The notes under the pieces are model-generated. The model had not been told where the DNA came from and searched no databases. It saw only the letters and a list, made by a program, of their open reading frames with translations. 64,000 bases of DNA. It comes from Aspidiotus rigidus. Its lineage: Eukaryota > Arthropoda > Insecta > Hemiptera > Diaspididae. The position numbers and the translations under genes are program-made. Of this stretch, positions 1 to 12,282 are shown one piece after another. The stretch is from contig JAVHKY010000054.1 in NCBI GenBank assembly GCA_035079385.1, positions 62,001 through 126,000 of the forward strand. Direction: 5' to 3'. Numbering within the stretch: the stretch's first letter is position 1; every line of letters starts with the position of its first letter.

Positions 1-79
1 CTGAGTTCGAGACTAGGTGGTTCCTGTCTTCATAATAACGAACGCCGCGAGAAGAGTCAAAATCAACATCCGCCTGCCA

Positions 80-660
80 CTAGACACGTGCTGCGTGAAA
101 AGCTTCCTGAAGATCGAAAGGAAGCTCCAAAGGGGCCTGAAGATTAGACTCCAACCTTGATTGCCAAAAAGAGCCTGCGAAAAGGAAGAGTGTAATTGGC
201 AAATTACGGGAAGGATCAGAAGTGTGAATATTGTCAAAAAGGTGAACACTTGAATACAAGTCAATAATGAAACGCTCGCGGCTATTGCACTGATCCATAT
301 AACTATCGCGCATCACCTTGGCATCATACTTCTGCCGAATCATCTTATTCTGACGACGAATCTCAGTATTTGACCACCCAGTGATGATGTCACAACAATG
401 CTCGAAATCCAATGCATCAACCAACTGACTCGACTGACTCCTCCAGGATCGAACAACTGGGAAAACACCTCCATCAACAGTCATACCTCACTAATAGGGA
501 TTTTGAGGTTCACTATGGGGAGGCAGTCTCTACTGTCAAGCCCCTCTTGGCTGGAGTTCCTCACAATAAATGCAGCAAAATTATCTTCTTTTGAAATACG
601 GGTCGTGTGCCAGTCTTGACGTTCATTCATGGCGTTCGTCATGGTTTCAACGTCGTGTCA
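80..660 (-). pseudogene. Possible decayed coding sequence, unidentified
   Basis: I do not recognise this. On the minus strand an ATG at 484 opens a 134-codon frame down to 80 with a balanced, non-repetitive composition (for example DIITGWSNTEIRRQNKMIRQ). Upstream, from about 660 to 485, a different frame is open for roughly 60 codons with similarly protein-like composition (for example NERQDWHTTRISKEDNFAAF) and ends near the place where the 134-codon frame begins. That pattern could mean one old coding sequence broken by a frameshift, or an exon ending at a GAG/gtatga donor-like site. No catalytic motif, membrane segment or known domain is visible. It may equally be chance; the two adjacent open frames are the only argument for coding. 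Confidence 0.25.
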
Positions 661-737
661 GTTTTTTTCCATGGCCAGAGGGGAACTGGCGGTCAATATA
701 ATTTTATGAGGCGTGCACTCACATATTTCCCAATCAA

Positions 738-860
738 ATTCTACACCCAGCGAGGATATGAAATTCCACAGCCAGCGGGTATATTAAATTCTACAGCCAG
801 CGAGGATAATAAATTTTACGGCCAGCGAGTATTTGGATTTTCAACGCCAGAAGTATATTA
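738..860. repeat. Short tandem repeat, about 30-34 bp unit
   Basis: Four to five imperfect copies of a unit resembling AAATTCTACAGCCAGCGAGG followed by a few A/T-rich bases. The phrase CCAGCGAGG or CCAGCGGG recurs at about 33-bp spacing and the last copies are degraded. No gene overlaps it convincingly. Confidence 0.6.
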
Positions 861-1009
861 AAGGAATTCAAAAATTTAGGTTAGAATGCCTTCAAATGAA
901 AAGAGAGAAAGAAGAAAAAAACTCACGGGTTCTTTGACAAAGCCAAAGGCAGAGAATCTGTTTTATAGGACACGTGGGACATAAAAAATGTAGATTATAA
1001 CGTCACAAG

Positions 1010-1250
1010 GCTGACCTATGACGTCATCAAATCGTAGTGTCACAAGGATGTCGTGTGACGTCATCAAACTGTTACATCACAGGCCCTGCCCCCCCCCCCC
1101 CGAAGCTAAACGTGATAAGAGGAGGACTTAGAAACTTTTTGAGCTCCGAGCTTTGCTGGCCAGCTGGACAGCGGACGTTTTTCCCGGAAAACCTCTTGAT
1201 AAAACAGGTTCCCTGTAAAAATCTGGACGGTGATACTGAATTGACACTTG
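1010..1250. repeat. Dispersed repeat family copy (GACGTCAT / AGGAGGACTT type)
   Basis: Contains repeated GTGACGTCATCAAA, a run of C residues (about 1088-1101), GATAAGAGGAGGACTTAGAAA, GAGCTCCGAGCTTTGCTGG and AAAACAGGTTCCCTGT. The same phrases in the same order recur near 8.4, 29.75 and 62.7 kb, so this is one member of the dispersed non-coding family that fills much of the window. Confidence 0.6.
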
Positions 1251-3949
1251 ACCCACCTAATTTTGACCCATTTGTCACATCAACCTGTAGTTTGCTATCC
1301 GCAGACAGCATGCGTAAGCATGATAAAAAAATAAATTGTATGCGAGCAGTGAGTAATCGAGAAAAGTAATAGCGAGGAAAATTCAAGAGAAAGACCTCAA
1401 AATTAATAAATTAAGAGTTGAATATGCCCCTCTCTCTTACCGAAAACTTTGGAGAACGTACTTATACATTCACAATATGGGATAGGGGTTTACATCTTTT
1501 TTCCACGATACAATATGGACGACATTTCTCGCAGCAGCCCGCGAACTGCCGACAGCCAAAGTATATTTTGCAGCTCAATCTGAGATTCAAATAAGCCAAA
1601 ATAATTTTCCCTATAGCTGTACCCAAAATTCTCGTTGAGGCTTAACTAATTTCGAAGCATTATCCTGCAAGAATTCTTTCGCAGACGCTGGATTACCTTC
1701 ATTGGTTATTTGTAGAGTACAGGGATGACTAAGTTCTGCATTGAAGAGAGCTTTTCCCTCGAGGTAATTCCAGAATGAACCGTTCGAAAAAACAAACACA
1801 ACCAAAACGATAATTTACGACGGAATAAAAACAACGAAGATAAATATTATTTTAGTCAAGACCTCGATTACATTCTACGTACGCGGAACAGATTAACTCT
1901 ATGCTGGTAAACGAGTGCATGTGAGTGTCTACTCTAATTCGCCATAAAAATCCCCGTCAACCAAAGAACATACGCGCGCGCTGCGCTGTACGTTGTAATG
2001 CCGATCTCGCCGCCTAAAATCCACACGTTTCGTACGTCAACCTTTTGTTGAAGAAGTCACTCTTGTCCGCATTCCCTGCTTTCGTACTTTTCGCAAGTCA
2101 GGTTATGCCAGTGCCAAAGAAGATACGGGAAGCCGTTGTAACGGCGGGCAAAGCGATAATATTATCGTGAGGAATCAGTTTTGCCAGCTGCACTAATAAT
2201 AAAAGTAAAAGACTCGTATTCGTATACGTTTCGTTCGTCCTCTTTCGCGTTCGTGCCAACATTGCACAAGATGCGGAAAATAAGGATTAACTTACATCGT
2301 GCATTAATGATCGGTATTACAGTAATTACGATTTCGTTTTCTTGGCTGTCGTTCGAGTTAGAACGCACTTTTCCGGTTTGTCCCTCGTTCTACATAACCG
2401 TCGGATAACTTGTTGGACGCAACGGTCTTTTATACTCAAAAGGAGCCTATGAAAACAGTCAGGCGAATGCGATTATAATAAGAATGGTGCTCGCTTTTTC
2501 CATTACCCCTGACATGAGAGCGAAGAAAAACCGAGAGCTCGTAGAAGGAATTAACGCGAATTTGTTCTTATTACACAGCAACTCGAGGCTTTCATTCGAA
2601 TTAATTTTTCAGCGCTGTTCGTATTATCCTTTCCCGAATCAAAATATTTCATTTGGTCGGTATACAAGGGCGAAGGAAAAAAAGATGGGTACGAGTGACA
2701 TTTTCGCGCTCGCTTTGGTGGCGAAGAGGAAAAAAAAAAAAATACAATTTCATTAGAGTTGAGACGTTTTTATTATTCTTGAAAGGGCGAACGCGCAAAC
2801 CGAGGACACAGCTTTGAAAAAATTTTGTTCGGAGATCATTATACTTCTTACCTCGCCTTCTCAGCACCTGGAGAGATTTCAAATTCTTGGCGTGTTTAAG
2901 ATTCATTAGTCGGAAAACTATTCCGTATTTGTATAAACTCTTACAAACATTCGAGCCACTATCTAACATCGTCTTTATGTTTCTTCTATTTTTCGCTGAC
3001 CTTTGACTCGTCCTCTTCAGTCATGTTTTACAACACGCTATTACAATATTTCGCTAAAAATTTCTTCTTTCCTGTGATAGGTTGATAAAACGAGAAATTC
3101 GAATACTTAGAATTTCTTTTACTTACATATCGGAATTCTCAGATAAGTAGAGAGACCGCAAATGAAATTCAAAGAATTTTCGAGACAACGTTAAGGTTTT
3201 TTACTTAATTTTCGAATGTAGACTTCTGTACTCTCAGCCTCTTAGATTTGTAGGTAAAATGAAGTAGTTAGACGAGAAGAATTGATATAAATTAAAATTT
3301 CAGAAATATTTTGCCATCCTCTACATTAATCAATACCTAAAAGAAAGAGCAACAGACAAAGGGAAAAAATGAAGAGACTTTAGAGGTCAATAGTGGGTTG
3401 AATGTCGAAATAAAAGGTCCGCCTAACGAGTCACGAGTCCTTCTTTGTCTTCAACCTACTTTCGTCAAATCTCTCGAATTTTTTTACCCATACTCGTTCA
3501 CTTAAAATTCCATAATTGACTCTCTCATCCATATGTAGTTGACCTCACGTTTAGATACTAATATTTTTTTATAATTGAGTGGTGGTCGTTTCTGCAGATT
3601 AACTCTGACAGAAATGTCATAATCCATACATTTCTAGCTGTATCGCTTCAATTCTGTCAAAAAACAGAAATCACACTTCAAAGCCCAGTCATTATAAATT
3701 CGAAATTTTGGTAAACAAGCAGAATATTGAGAAATGAACAGGAGAAGCAAGGAGCACGGCTGCGTTTCGAAACTTCTTCAGGTCTTCAAATTGAAATCCA
3801 TCATAAACACCTTCATTCATCATCATCATGTACACGTGTCCTTATAGTTCTGAATGCGAGTTTTTGACCAGATCAAACAAAATAATACAACCGTTCCTTT
3901 CAAGGTGGAACATTGTGCATCGGGAGGAATTTACCGTAAAAAATGGGGA
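1251..3949. other. AT-rich DNA with no recognisable gene
   Basis: Short open frames of 60-110 codons occur on both strands but are low-complexity or overlap each other in antisense. I see no domain motif, tRNA, or transposon terminus here. Confidence 0.5.
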
Positions 3950-4300
3950 ATTAGTGAGTAATTCATCGGGTTCTTGGCAGAACTCACCAAGTCCATTCTT
4001 TATCGATTTGGAGAGACGAGCTCTTTCGACTGGTAATATTCACCAAATCCATAAATACTTGTTACCGACATAATTGTCAGAAGACCAACTCCCAATTCGT
4101 TTTCTTTGGCTGGTGGAATTCCCTAACAGACTGCTCGGCTAACAGAATTCATCAAGTCCACCTTCTTGATGGCAGACGAAATTCATCAAGTCGAACCACA
4201 AAAGGGTGTTTTGACAATTCACCAAGTCTGTACATCCAGTCTCTCAACTCACCAAGTAGAGTTATGTTTTGGTACTTACCTAATTATTCACCAAGACCAG
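3950..4300 (+). repeat. Irregularly spaced copies of an ATTCACCAAGTCC motif
   Basis: About seven variants of AATTCACCAAGTCC lie in 330 bp (near 3982, 4040, 4146, 4182, 4219, 4247 and 4287), all in the same orientation but separated by variable, unrelated spacers of roughly 25-110 bp. That is not an ordinary tandem array. The spacers contain no second conserved block that I can see. Confidence 0.55.
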
Positions 4301-5639
4301 ACAAAAAAATTGTGAAGCCACCAGTTTCTCATTATTTCCGACTAATTTTTAATGCGTTACATCGAGAATCAATAACATAATTTTTTTTGTAATCATCCCG
4401 AACTATAAAAAAGATGATTTGGTTTACCAAGAACACGCAAACTTTATTCATAATCTCCTATAAAATTGTGAGTTCTGCCAACAACCCGACGACCATGTTC
4501 GAGTAGTTGCCTATCTAGAAGCTGATAAGGAATAAATCATCAGGCGAGTTCGGCACTGTAAGAACGAGCCATAGAATCGCAAATGGTTTATGAAGAAGAG
4601 AATCTGAAATGAACACCCATATTCTCCAAGGATTGTAAAATTAACAATTTCATTCATTTTCCCCGAATGTATGTATTAATAAAATATTCTTTTACGAGAA
4701 GTACGCGCAAACTTTTCAACATAACGCTTGATATTAGAGGCAATTTGCGTGACAATTTTAAATTTGATTTAAAGTTCTAAGACTACGAACAAGTTCGGTA
4801 CTCAACTTCATATTCTTAATAATTCAATAATAACGGGAGATCGAGTAACTTCTGGTCTCATTTTTACATATTCATCGTGAATGTAAATTTAAGAACTTAT
4901 TAATCAACGTACCGTTCAAATAAAATACGTATACCAATGACGCATGTGGTTCTCATTTTTGTTATAGTGATATATACGAGCTTATAACTCTTGAATACTA
5001 CACCATCCAAATAAATTCGCGGTCAACATCATAAATTATTCTCTATCGTATGACCCTTCAAAAGTATAACACCATAGAAAACACAGAGTATATTTTAGCG
5101 GCGAACCCATTAGCGCTTTTCGTTGGGAGTACCTACGCTCCTTTTAGTTTCATGCCTCAAAAAGGAAAAGATACTACATTTTCTCTAGATCCTCCCACCT
5201 TACTATGGATTGACCAAAGATCGTTTAAATTTCAGACAATTTCATTACCGATACCACTAAAGAACCATAAGCCGTCAACATTAATTGTAAAGACGCAATT
5301 TATAGAAAATAGGAAATTGATCTGATGGTTTTTTGAGAAAATTCTGAAAAAGAAGGAAAACGTGTCTCGCAATTACAAAATAAATGATGCCTAATAAGCA
5401 ATTTCGAGGCCAACCAATAGGCTTAGAGTAGCAAATGAGTACTTCATTTTACAGGAAACTCGTTAAACAACAACTTTTGTTCCAGACTTTTTTTTTCGAG
5501 AAAATTGAAAAAAAAAAAAAATTTTCGCGGAGCATAAGATCATTTTTACTGTCTTTTTTTACAATTGTTCGAACCAGCTACCAGTTGGGACAAAATAGTT
5601 TTCAATAGCGAACAAAGGAACAGTAAAGACAGCAACCAG
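4301..5639. other. AT-rich DNA with no recognisable gene
   Basis: Nothing identifiable. The phrase CGTTAAACAACAACTTTTGTT (around 5460) echoes the foldback-element arms at 16.2-18 kb and may be a distant relic. Confidence 0.4.
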
Positions 5640-6225
5640 CTTAAAACTCATTGTGACGTCATCAGCTTGGACCTGCCTGTGACTTCATAAAATTAGTAAC
5701 TTATTATTACTTCTTTCTCTTTTTTTCTCTCACGGATTCGCAGATTTCTGGATTAGGTCGATCGAGGATTCCAAGTCCATCAACGAGGAGGCAGAGCCTA
5801 GTGGATGCTAAGCCTAGCTTAAGTCGCGTATAGCCTAGTATTCTGGTTTAAAGTTGGTACACCTAGTATGTATAAAGCTAAAAATAGTAAATTTCTCTGT
5901 TCCATGGAAAAACATTGAATCATTTAGGTCTTTGGGCGTTTTATCAATAAATTGATTTTGATTGTATTGTTAAATCAATTCCATACAAGGCTGCTTCCGC
6001 TCGCTAGTATTCGGACTTGACAGCGAAAGAGTCGCTGCAGGTGGCAGTGACATCATTTAAAAAATTTCAACAGGAACCTGTTTTACAGGGGCTTTTTAAA
6101 AATTTGCCGTACGCCGTTCGTCGCGTAATGTCCAGCGAAAACAAAAACTCACGATTTCTTCAACAGAATTAATGTAAGGGAAGCATGAAACCTGTTTTAT
6201 GGGGCACATGGGACTCCAAAAACAT
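5640..6225. repeat. Dispersed repeat family fragments
   Basis: Includes GTGACGTCATCAGCTTGG, a CCTAGTAT-rich patch at 5790-5880, AACAGGAACCTGTTTTACAGG and GAAACCTGTTTTATGGGGC. These are hallmark pieces of the dispersed family, here fragmented and not in full order. Confidence 0.5.
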
Positions 6226-6922
6226 CGATATTGATGTATGAAACATTGCATATCTGGTCACTTGAAGGGGCTATCTTTCAGGCTATATACACCAACATCC
6301 AAGCTAGATCTTAGAAGGACGTTCTGAGACTTATGGCGTTTGAAGCGTTGCATACCCGACTTATTGAAGGGACCAAGTCAATTGGTGTATGAAGCATTGC
6401 ATATTTAGGCATTTGAAGGGGCTATCTTTCATGCTTTATACAAACTATTAAAAGCTTTTTCGTGAGAAAATTTTTCAATACATTTAAAGATAACCTTATT
6501 TCGGCTTCCGATCTCCAAGCTATATAATGATGTGATACAAGATTTTGGAAGGACGTTTGAGTCTTTTTGAAGCGTTGCATACCCGGCTTATTGAAGGGGC
6601 CAAGTCAATTGGTGTATGAAGTATTGCATATCAAGTCATTTGAAGGGGCTCTCTTTCAGGCTATATACACTGATATCCGAGCTAGATCTTTGAAGGACGT
6701 TCTGAGACTTATGGTGTTTGAAGCGTTGCATACCCGACTCATTGAAGGGACCAAGTCGATTGGTGTATGAAGCATTGCATATTTTGGCGTTTAAAGGGGC
6801 TATCTTTTATTCTGGAAGGATGAATAGTATTTAAAGGGTTGCATACGCAGCTCATTGAAGGGACCAAGTCAATTGATATATGCAGCATTGTGTATCAAGT
6901 CATTTGAAGGGGCTACCTTTCA
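6226..6922 (+). repeat. Dimeric satellite, about 145-bp unit (left part)
   Basis: Repeats of about 145 bp in which two related halves alternate: GCGTTGCATACCCGACTTA followed by TTGAAGGGACCAAGTCAATT, and GCATTGCATATCTAGTCATT followed by TGAAGGGGCTATCTTTCA. The similarity of the halves indicates an ancestral unit of about 70 bp that was dimerised. About three units are present, interrupted by unrelated AT-rich sequence at roughly 6445-6535. The array continues at 7871-8195, after the Helitron inserted into it. Confidence 0.8.
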
Positions 6923-7870
6923 TCTAATATATAAAGCAGAAAGTTTGTCCGTCTGTCGTCCTGTCCGTTTATAACTCGAGAACTACTGGGCCGATCGCTT
7001 TCAAACTTTCAGGATATATTGTCCTCATCCCAGAGCAGCACATAGACTCATAAAAATAAAAATTTGACGGGGAGGTGCTGAGTAATTTCAAAAAAGGGCG
7101 AAAACAATGACTTTTTTCAATATAAAAAAACGTGGTGGTGTAGCTTGCCATGTACGTTAGACCTACGCGCGTTGAGTGGCGCAGTTTCGAGAATTGAATT
7201 ATTGTGATAACTCGAGTATAACTCATTTTTATGAAAAATTACAGAGAATTAAATTTTTAGCCCCTGTAATTTCCTTTCCAATGAGCCCGGTTCCAGATTT
7301 TTAGGAGGAAATTTTGTGACTACAGTATTCGCTGTACTTCCATACTAAGCAAGTTATTTTATTCACAGTTTTAAAAACACCTACATAAAGGATTTTACAT
7401 CCGGTATCTCATACAAGAACCAATGTCTAGACACGGTGCGCACTGCGTATGGGCTAGCGGAAATTACCCTTTTTTTTACCTGTTGTCCGTGTGTTTTCTT
7501 AGGGACTGGCAAAATGTCAATGGATTTGTCTGTATTCTGCTGCGATGAATACAGGCTTCACGCGTTAAGTCAGCTCTCAAGTGAATTAGTGTGTAAAAAA
7601 TTTAATTTGGTGATTTTGTACGACTCGGAACTTTGATATATTTTTATAAGTATAGTCGCAGTTTTTGGTGTCTATTTTCTTATTTTTGAACTGAATAGTT
7701 GTGAATTTTGCAAAACTCTTTCCACTGTTTCTTTTTTAAAAATTCATCTGAATTCCAAGATACCTACAAAACACACATACCTACAAGATACAGATACCTA
7801 TAAAACACAGATATCTACTCAACACACAGCTAGCGGTCAGGCGCGCCGGAGGCGCGTCGCCAACCGCTAG
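6923..7870 (+). mobile_element. Non-autonomous Helitron (copy 1)
   Basis: It begins TCTAATATATAAAG and ends with ACCGCTAG, so it has the 5' TC and 3' CTAG (CTRR) ends of Helitrons. A GC-rich hairpin (CGCGCC, loop GGA, GGCGCG at 7842-7856) lies just before the 3' end, enclosed by a perfect inverted pair CTAGCGGT (7830-7837) and ACCGCTAG (7863-7870). The host base before it is A and the base after it is T, with no target duplication. Removing it rejoins CTTTCA and TGCTTTATAC, which is what the intact satellite unit near 6430 reads. The 5' region carries GTTTGTCCGT...TATAACTCGAGAAC, shared with copy 2 at 50.5 kb. No Rep/helicase coding is present, so it would depend on enzymes supplied from elsewhere. 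Confidence 0.88.
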
Positions 7871-8195
7871 TGCTTTATACACCAATCTCCAAGCTATATA
7901 ATGATGTGATACAAGATATTGGAAGGACGTTTGAGTCTTATGGTATTTGAAGCGTTGCATACCCGGCTTATTGAAGGGGCCGAGTCAATTGGTGTATGAA
8001 GCATTATATCTAGTCATTTGAAGGGACTCTCTTTCAGGCTATATACACTGATATCCGAGCTAGATCTTAGAAGGACGTTCTGAGACTTATAGTGTTTGAA
8101 GCGTTGCATACTCGACTCATTGAAGGGGCCAAGTCAATTGGTGTATGAAGCATTATAACTAGTCACTTGAAGGGGCTCTCTTTCAGGCTATATAC
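7871..8195 (+). repeat. Dimeric satellite, about 145-bp unit (right part)
   Basis: Continuation of the satellite at 6226-6922 on the far side of the Helitron. It starts TGCTTTATACACC and has two further units with the same GCGTTGCATACCCGGCTTA and ATTTGAAGGG half-units. Confidence 0.8.
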
Positions 8196-8379
8196 ACGTA
8201 AGAACGCTTTACCGTTCTCACACATTTTTGTGTTGGTAGCGTTACATTGATACTCGCGGCCAGGTTTGGTAGCTACATGTGCTATAAGGTAGGTAAGAGT
8301 AGTACATAGTTGTCAATTGACTTCACAATTTGTACGCGTGTTGAGATATCGGGAAACCGGAATACCGGAAAGACTTAGA

Positions 8380-8760
8380 GCACCGGTAAACGATCAGCTG
8401 ATATTCTTACATACATCCCGTCTTATTGGGGGCTTTTTCGGAAAAAATGTCCGCTGTCGAGCCGGCAATCTCAAGTTTGTTTGGAGGTCGACCTTCTCTC
8501 ATGTATAGCTCGGAGGTCGAAACTTTTCCAAGTCCCCCACCTTCCATAATGGCTCGGATGTCGCGGATCCAAGTAAATCAACGGGAGAGGGGGGTGAAGC
8601 CTAGCATAAATTAGTATAGTGTATTCTAAACTACCTAAAATTAGCATAGGACGGAGCATAGGCGTATGTTAGGCTGAGTTTAAAGCTAGTATAGTCTAAT
8701 ATACAGTACGCTAGGACTGGGAAACTCAAACTCAGCCTATCATTACTCACCGAGGACCAT
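8380..8760. repeat. Dispersed repeat family copy
   Basis: Has GGGGCTTTTTCGG followed by AAAATGTCCGCTGTCGAGCC, a GAGGTCGAAACTTTTCCAAGTCCCCC phrase broken by variation, and then CCTAGCATAAATTAGTATAG-type repeats (8600-8710). It is related to the segments at 1.0-1.25 and 55-56 kb. Confidence 0.5.
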
Positions 8761-11717
8761 GATACTCATGTATGTTGTAGTAGAGGGTATGATGCTTCAA
8801 ATGAATGATTTTCCCCGGGTGTATCCCCCCCCCCCCGATTTTTTTTTATTCGAATTTGAAGTTTTGTTATTGCTAGAAACTAGAGAAAATATGAATGATT
8901 TTTTTTTTGAAAAAAATACCATGGATGAACGTTCACATATACAAAAATGTCCCCAAGTGTCATCGCTGCGTGATCATTATTGCCTGAGATACAGCCCTTT
9001 GGATTTTGGGCCTAAAAAGACTCTGCAGCCCATGTGGGCGAGCGGATGGGTCCAATTTTTTGGATTTCGAGTTTTCTCATTGAGGACAACATTTTGACCC
9101 ATATTTGAAACATTTCCCTCCCCTTACCCAGCTAGAGCCTTTGTAGGATCGCTTTAGGGCGCATGTATAGGCTGAATTTTTAGCCCAGGCTAATATTCAT
9201 ATGGTTCATATTATATGAAATTTTACAAGGAAACTTTTTTATAACCACACATTTTTTTTGTGTAAGTCGATAATTTCGAGTTATCGACGAAAATATGGTG
9301 ATTTACAACGAATTTTCGAAAATAGCGCTCATTCGACGAAGTTTTTAGCCTAAAATTTAGCCTAAGGTTGGGTTATGAATAGTTGATTTTATGAAAAATT
9401 CAACGAGGAATAATTTTCTAACTCGAAATTTTTCCGTAAGATGTGTATTTTTCGAGATATTGACAAAAAAACGAAATTTAAGGAGCTAAAACGTGCCACA
9501 GAAAATTTTCCCATCCAGTTTGAGGGTATCAATTCGGACACATTCCAACAAACTCCTGCTTTCTACCAAGATTGTCTTTTTAAGCTAAATTTTACCTAAA
9601 TTTCGCCTAGGTATACTATTTTTAAAATATTTGAAACAAACATAGAATGTTTGTCTAAGGAAATCTTCCTTCCACATTAGAGTTGTATGTTAGGTTCTGG
9701 ACGTGGTTCTACTTTCTACGTGAGCTCTATTATCTATCAATAACTCGTCATGTACCTGTGATAAGCGTGTCACACGCTAAGGTGTTCCCTCATCATTAGT
9801 ACCTTTTCATATACTCCTGCTCGTATCTGTGAGTGAAGTGGTATGCATCCCCGTTTTATTGGATACGTCGAAATTTTATTATTCGTAAAGGAATAAATTC
9901 GCGTACTCTTTTCACGCATTCTTCACAGCTTGCAATCCTTTCTCGAGCGAAAAGGTTCATTTGATTAAGACACGCTTCGGCGCTTTTTTGTGCGCTATAA
10001 ATTTTCTAATAGTCGTGTACGTTGTATAATATGCGATTCCATATAGTCTTTTTATTATACGCGTGTAATACAACATACATGCTCCTCTTTCTGGGTTGAG
10101 AGCCACCAACTTTTTTCTTCATTCATTTTCGCAGTAATAACGTTACACGAATTCACATTTTCGCTCTCATCCTTCTGCGATATGTATAGGTATCCTCTCT
10201 CTGTATACGATCTTCAGTATAACGATGTGTTTCAGGTATTATTTTTATGCAGAGAGAGCGTATCTGAAATAATGAATGGAGGAACGGAATAGGGCGGATA
10301 AAACGAATCCAGGCTAATTTCAGTCATATGAATTTCGCCACGGTAGGATGTAGCGGGAAAAGTTTCTCTCTATTTTGATGCTAATTTTACTGTCATAATG
10401 TAAAAGCACAATTTTTTTCAAATAAGTACCACCTAATGATGGGTAAGTGCTCGCGTTGTGCGTCAATTTCTGGTGAATTTTCCTTTTTATCACTTCTATG
10501 AATTACGTTAGAGTCAAAGACCTGAAAAACGATATTCTGCGTTCGAAGTTCAGTAGTGTGAGTAAGCGCCGGGAGAAGATTATATCCAGCGCCATTTTTC
10601 CGTGATACCGTCTCGTAATTCGTTTTAGTATTTTTTATGCGAATTTCGGTGTAGAAAATTACGATTATAATCAATTACGCGCGAATTTACAGCCGACGAT
10701 ATAGCAGCGATAATATTGTTTATCTTGGCGTTTATTAGTTCTGTAGTCGCAGCCCTAGCAGGAAGTGGGTATACTCTCCTTTTTAGGCCTTATCTGTGTG
10801 CATATGATGATTAACAGTATTATGAAATTATTCATGTTTTTGGAAATACTTATTTTAGGCATAATTACTCCTGAATTCTAGAAATTCTATTTTTTGAGTG
10901 ATTCCTTCTATTCGTCGCGGAAGAAAAGACATTCGATACAAATTCTCGTGAACTGCTAATACCTATATATTATTGAATTCAAGAATATGAGATTTTCATC
11001 GAAATTGATATACGTGAGATAGATTTTTAAGATGTAGCGTAACTATTAATTTCGAATTAATGATGGTTAATAATCGTACTGTTTGGTTTTGATAAGTTCG
11101 AAAATGGCGATGGCATATTTTCGCGTTAATTAAGACGGGCGGGTAACCTGTTTCAGAGATGTCTCGGCTTCGATAATGGATGAAAATCAAGTCGACATTT
11201 TTCCAAAAACTACTACGTGTGTATCATTGGAAGTGATATAATTCCGAAGTCCATAAGCTAGGTCATAGACCTAGGTCTCTTTAGAACCACATCTCGCTCA
11301 ATAGTCGGAATTTTTCTCGGTCTCCCTCCTGATTTATGTAACTCGATAACATTCCGAGTTCCCCTCCTTTTATATACATCGTCTGCATGCTCTTCCCCCT
11401 CTCATATACACAGCTTAATGATAGAAATTTTCCCATGTCCACCTTCCCCTCAAGTACGTTTAAGATCAGAATAATTGCAGTATCGACACAAACAGTTGGG
11501 AGTCTTATAAATTTAAAGGGCTGCTCTCGGAATACAGTCTGAGAATCTATTCGGGATGCTGGTGCACCGTAATTCTTCAAATATAGTCCTCTGCACCTTT
11601 AGAAACAATTTTTTTCCAAAAAATACATCTCACCTACAAAATGTACCAACCAATATTTTGTTTCTTTTTCTCAAAAGTGAAACTCGGGATAGGTTAAATA
11701 ATAATATAAAGCTTTTA
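8761..11717. other. Intergenic DNA, no recognisable gene
   Basis: There is a C-run at 8826-8837 and a T-run just after it. The part at 9100-9660 (AACGAGGAATAATTTTCTAA and similar) resembles the arms of the foldback element at 16.2-18 kb. From about 9660 to 11717 I see nothing that can be named. Confidence 0.45.
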
Positions 11718-12282
11718 CAGTGGAACTTCCCTATAACGAACTTCTATATAACAAACGTCTATATAAAGAAAACTTCTATATAACGAAAACTTCTATATAA
11801 CGAAAACTTCTATAAAACGAACTTTTTCGCTGGTCCCTGAAATTTCCATATAAAAAGCGATTCTATATAACGAAGAAGAACTTCTATATAACGAATTTTT
11901 TTCACCATAAAAAACCTTTAATTATGCAGTAAAACGTGTAACATACAGTTTCTTCTTATAATTCCTGCATTAATATTGGGTGTACAGATGAGAAACCTGT
12001 GAATATCGGACGTACCGGGTGGGAAGTCCCTCACATTTTGCAAGGATTCACCAGTATTGTTCAAATTTGCACAAAGTTCAGCAAGACATTTGTAATTAGG
12101 CCTACTGTGTTCCTCCCACACCGCCTACCTAGAAAAATGCATCTGTATATATGTATTGTAAGTATGTACTATAATGTACATGTAAAAAAATAAATAATAA
12201 ATAAATAGAAAAAAAAAAGACTTTCTATATAACAAATTTTTTCATTGTGCCCATGGCACTTTGTTATTGGGAAGTTCCACTG
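11718..12282. mobile_element. pogo/Tigger-like MITE
   Basis: The ends are inverted: CAGTGGAACTTCCCTATAAC at 11718 against GTTATTGGGAAGTTCCACTG ending at 12282, with about two mismatches over 23 bp. The left flank is TA; the right flank is CA, so the expected TA duplication has one substitution. CAGTGGAAC termini and TA targets are characteristic of the pogo branch of Tc1/mariner. The left subterminal region repeats ACTTCTATATAACGAAA several times. The interior has no transposase catalytic motif, so this is a non-autonomous copy. Confidence 0.75.

Noticed and set aside
3950..4300. CRISPR-like array
   Set aside because: Repeats are short and degenerate, spacers vary widely in length, no cas-like genes are present, and the context is eukaryotic.
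11918..12193. Short frames inside the pogo-like MITE as transposase remnants
   Set aside because: No DDD/E catalytic or DNA-binding motif recognised; the two frames overlap in antisense.
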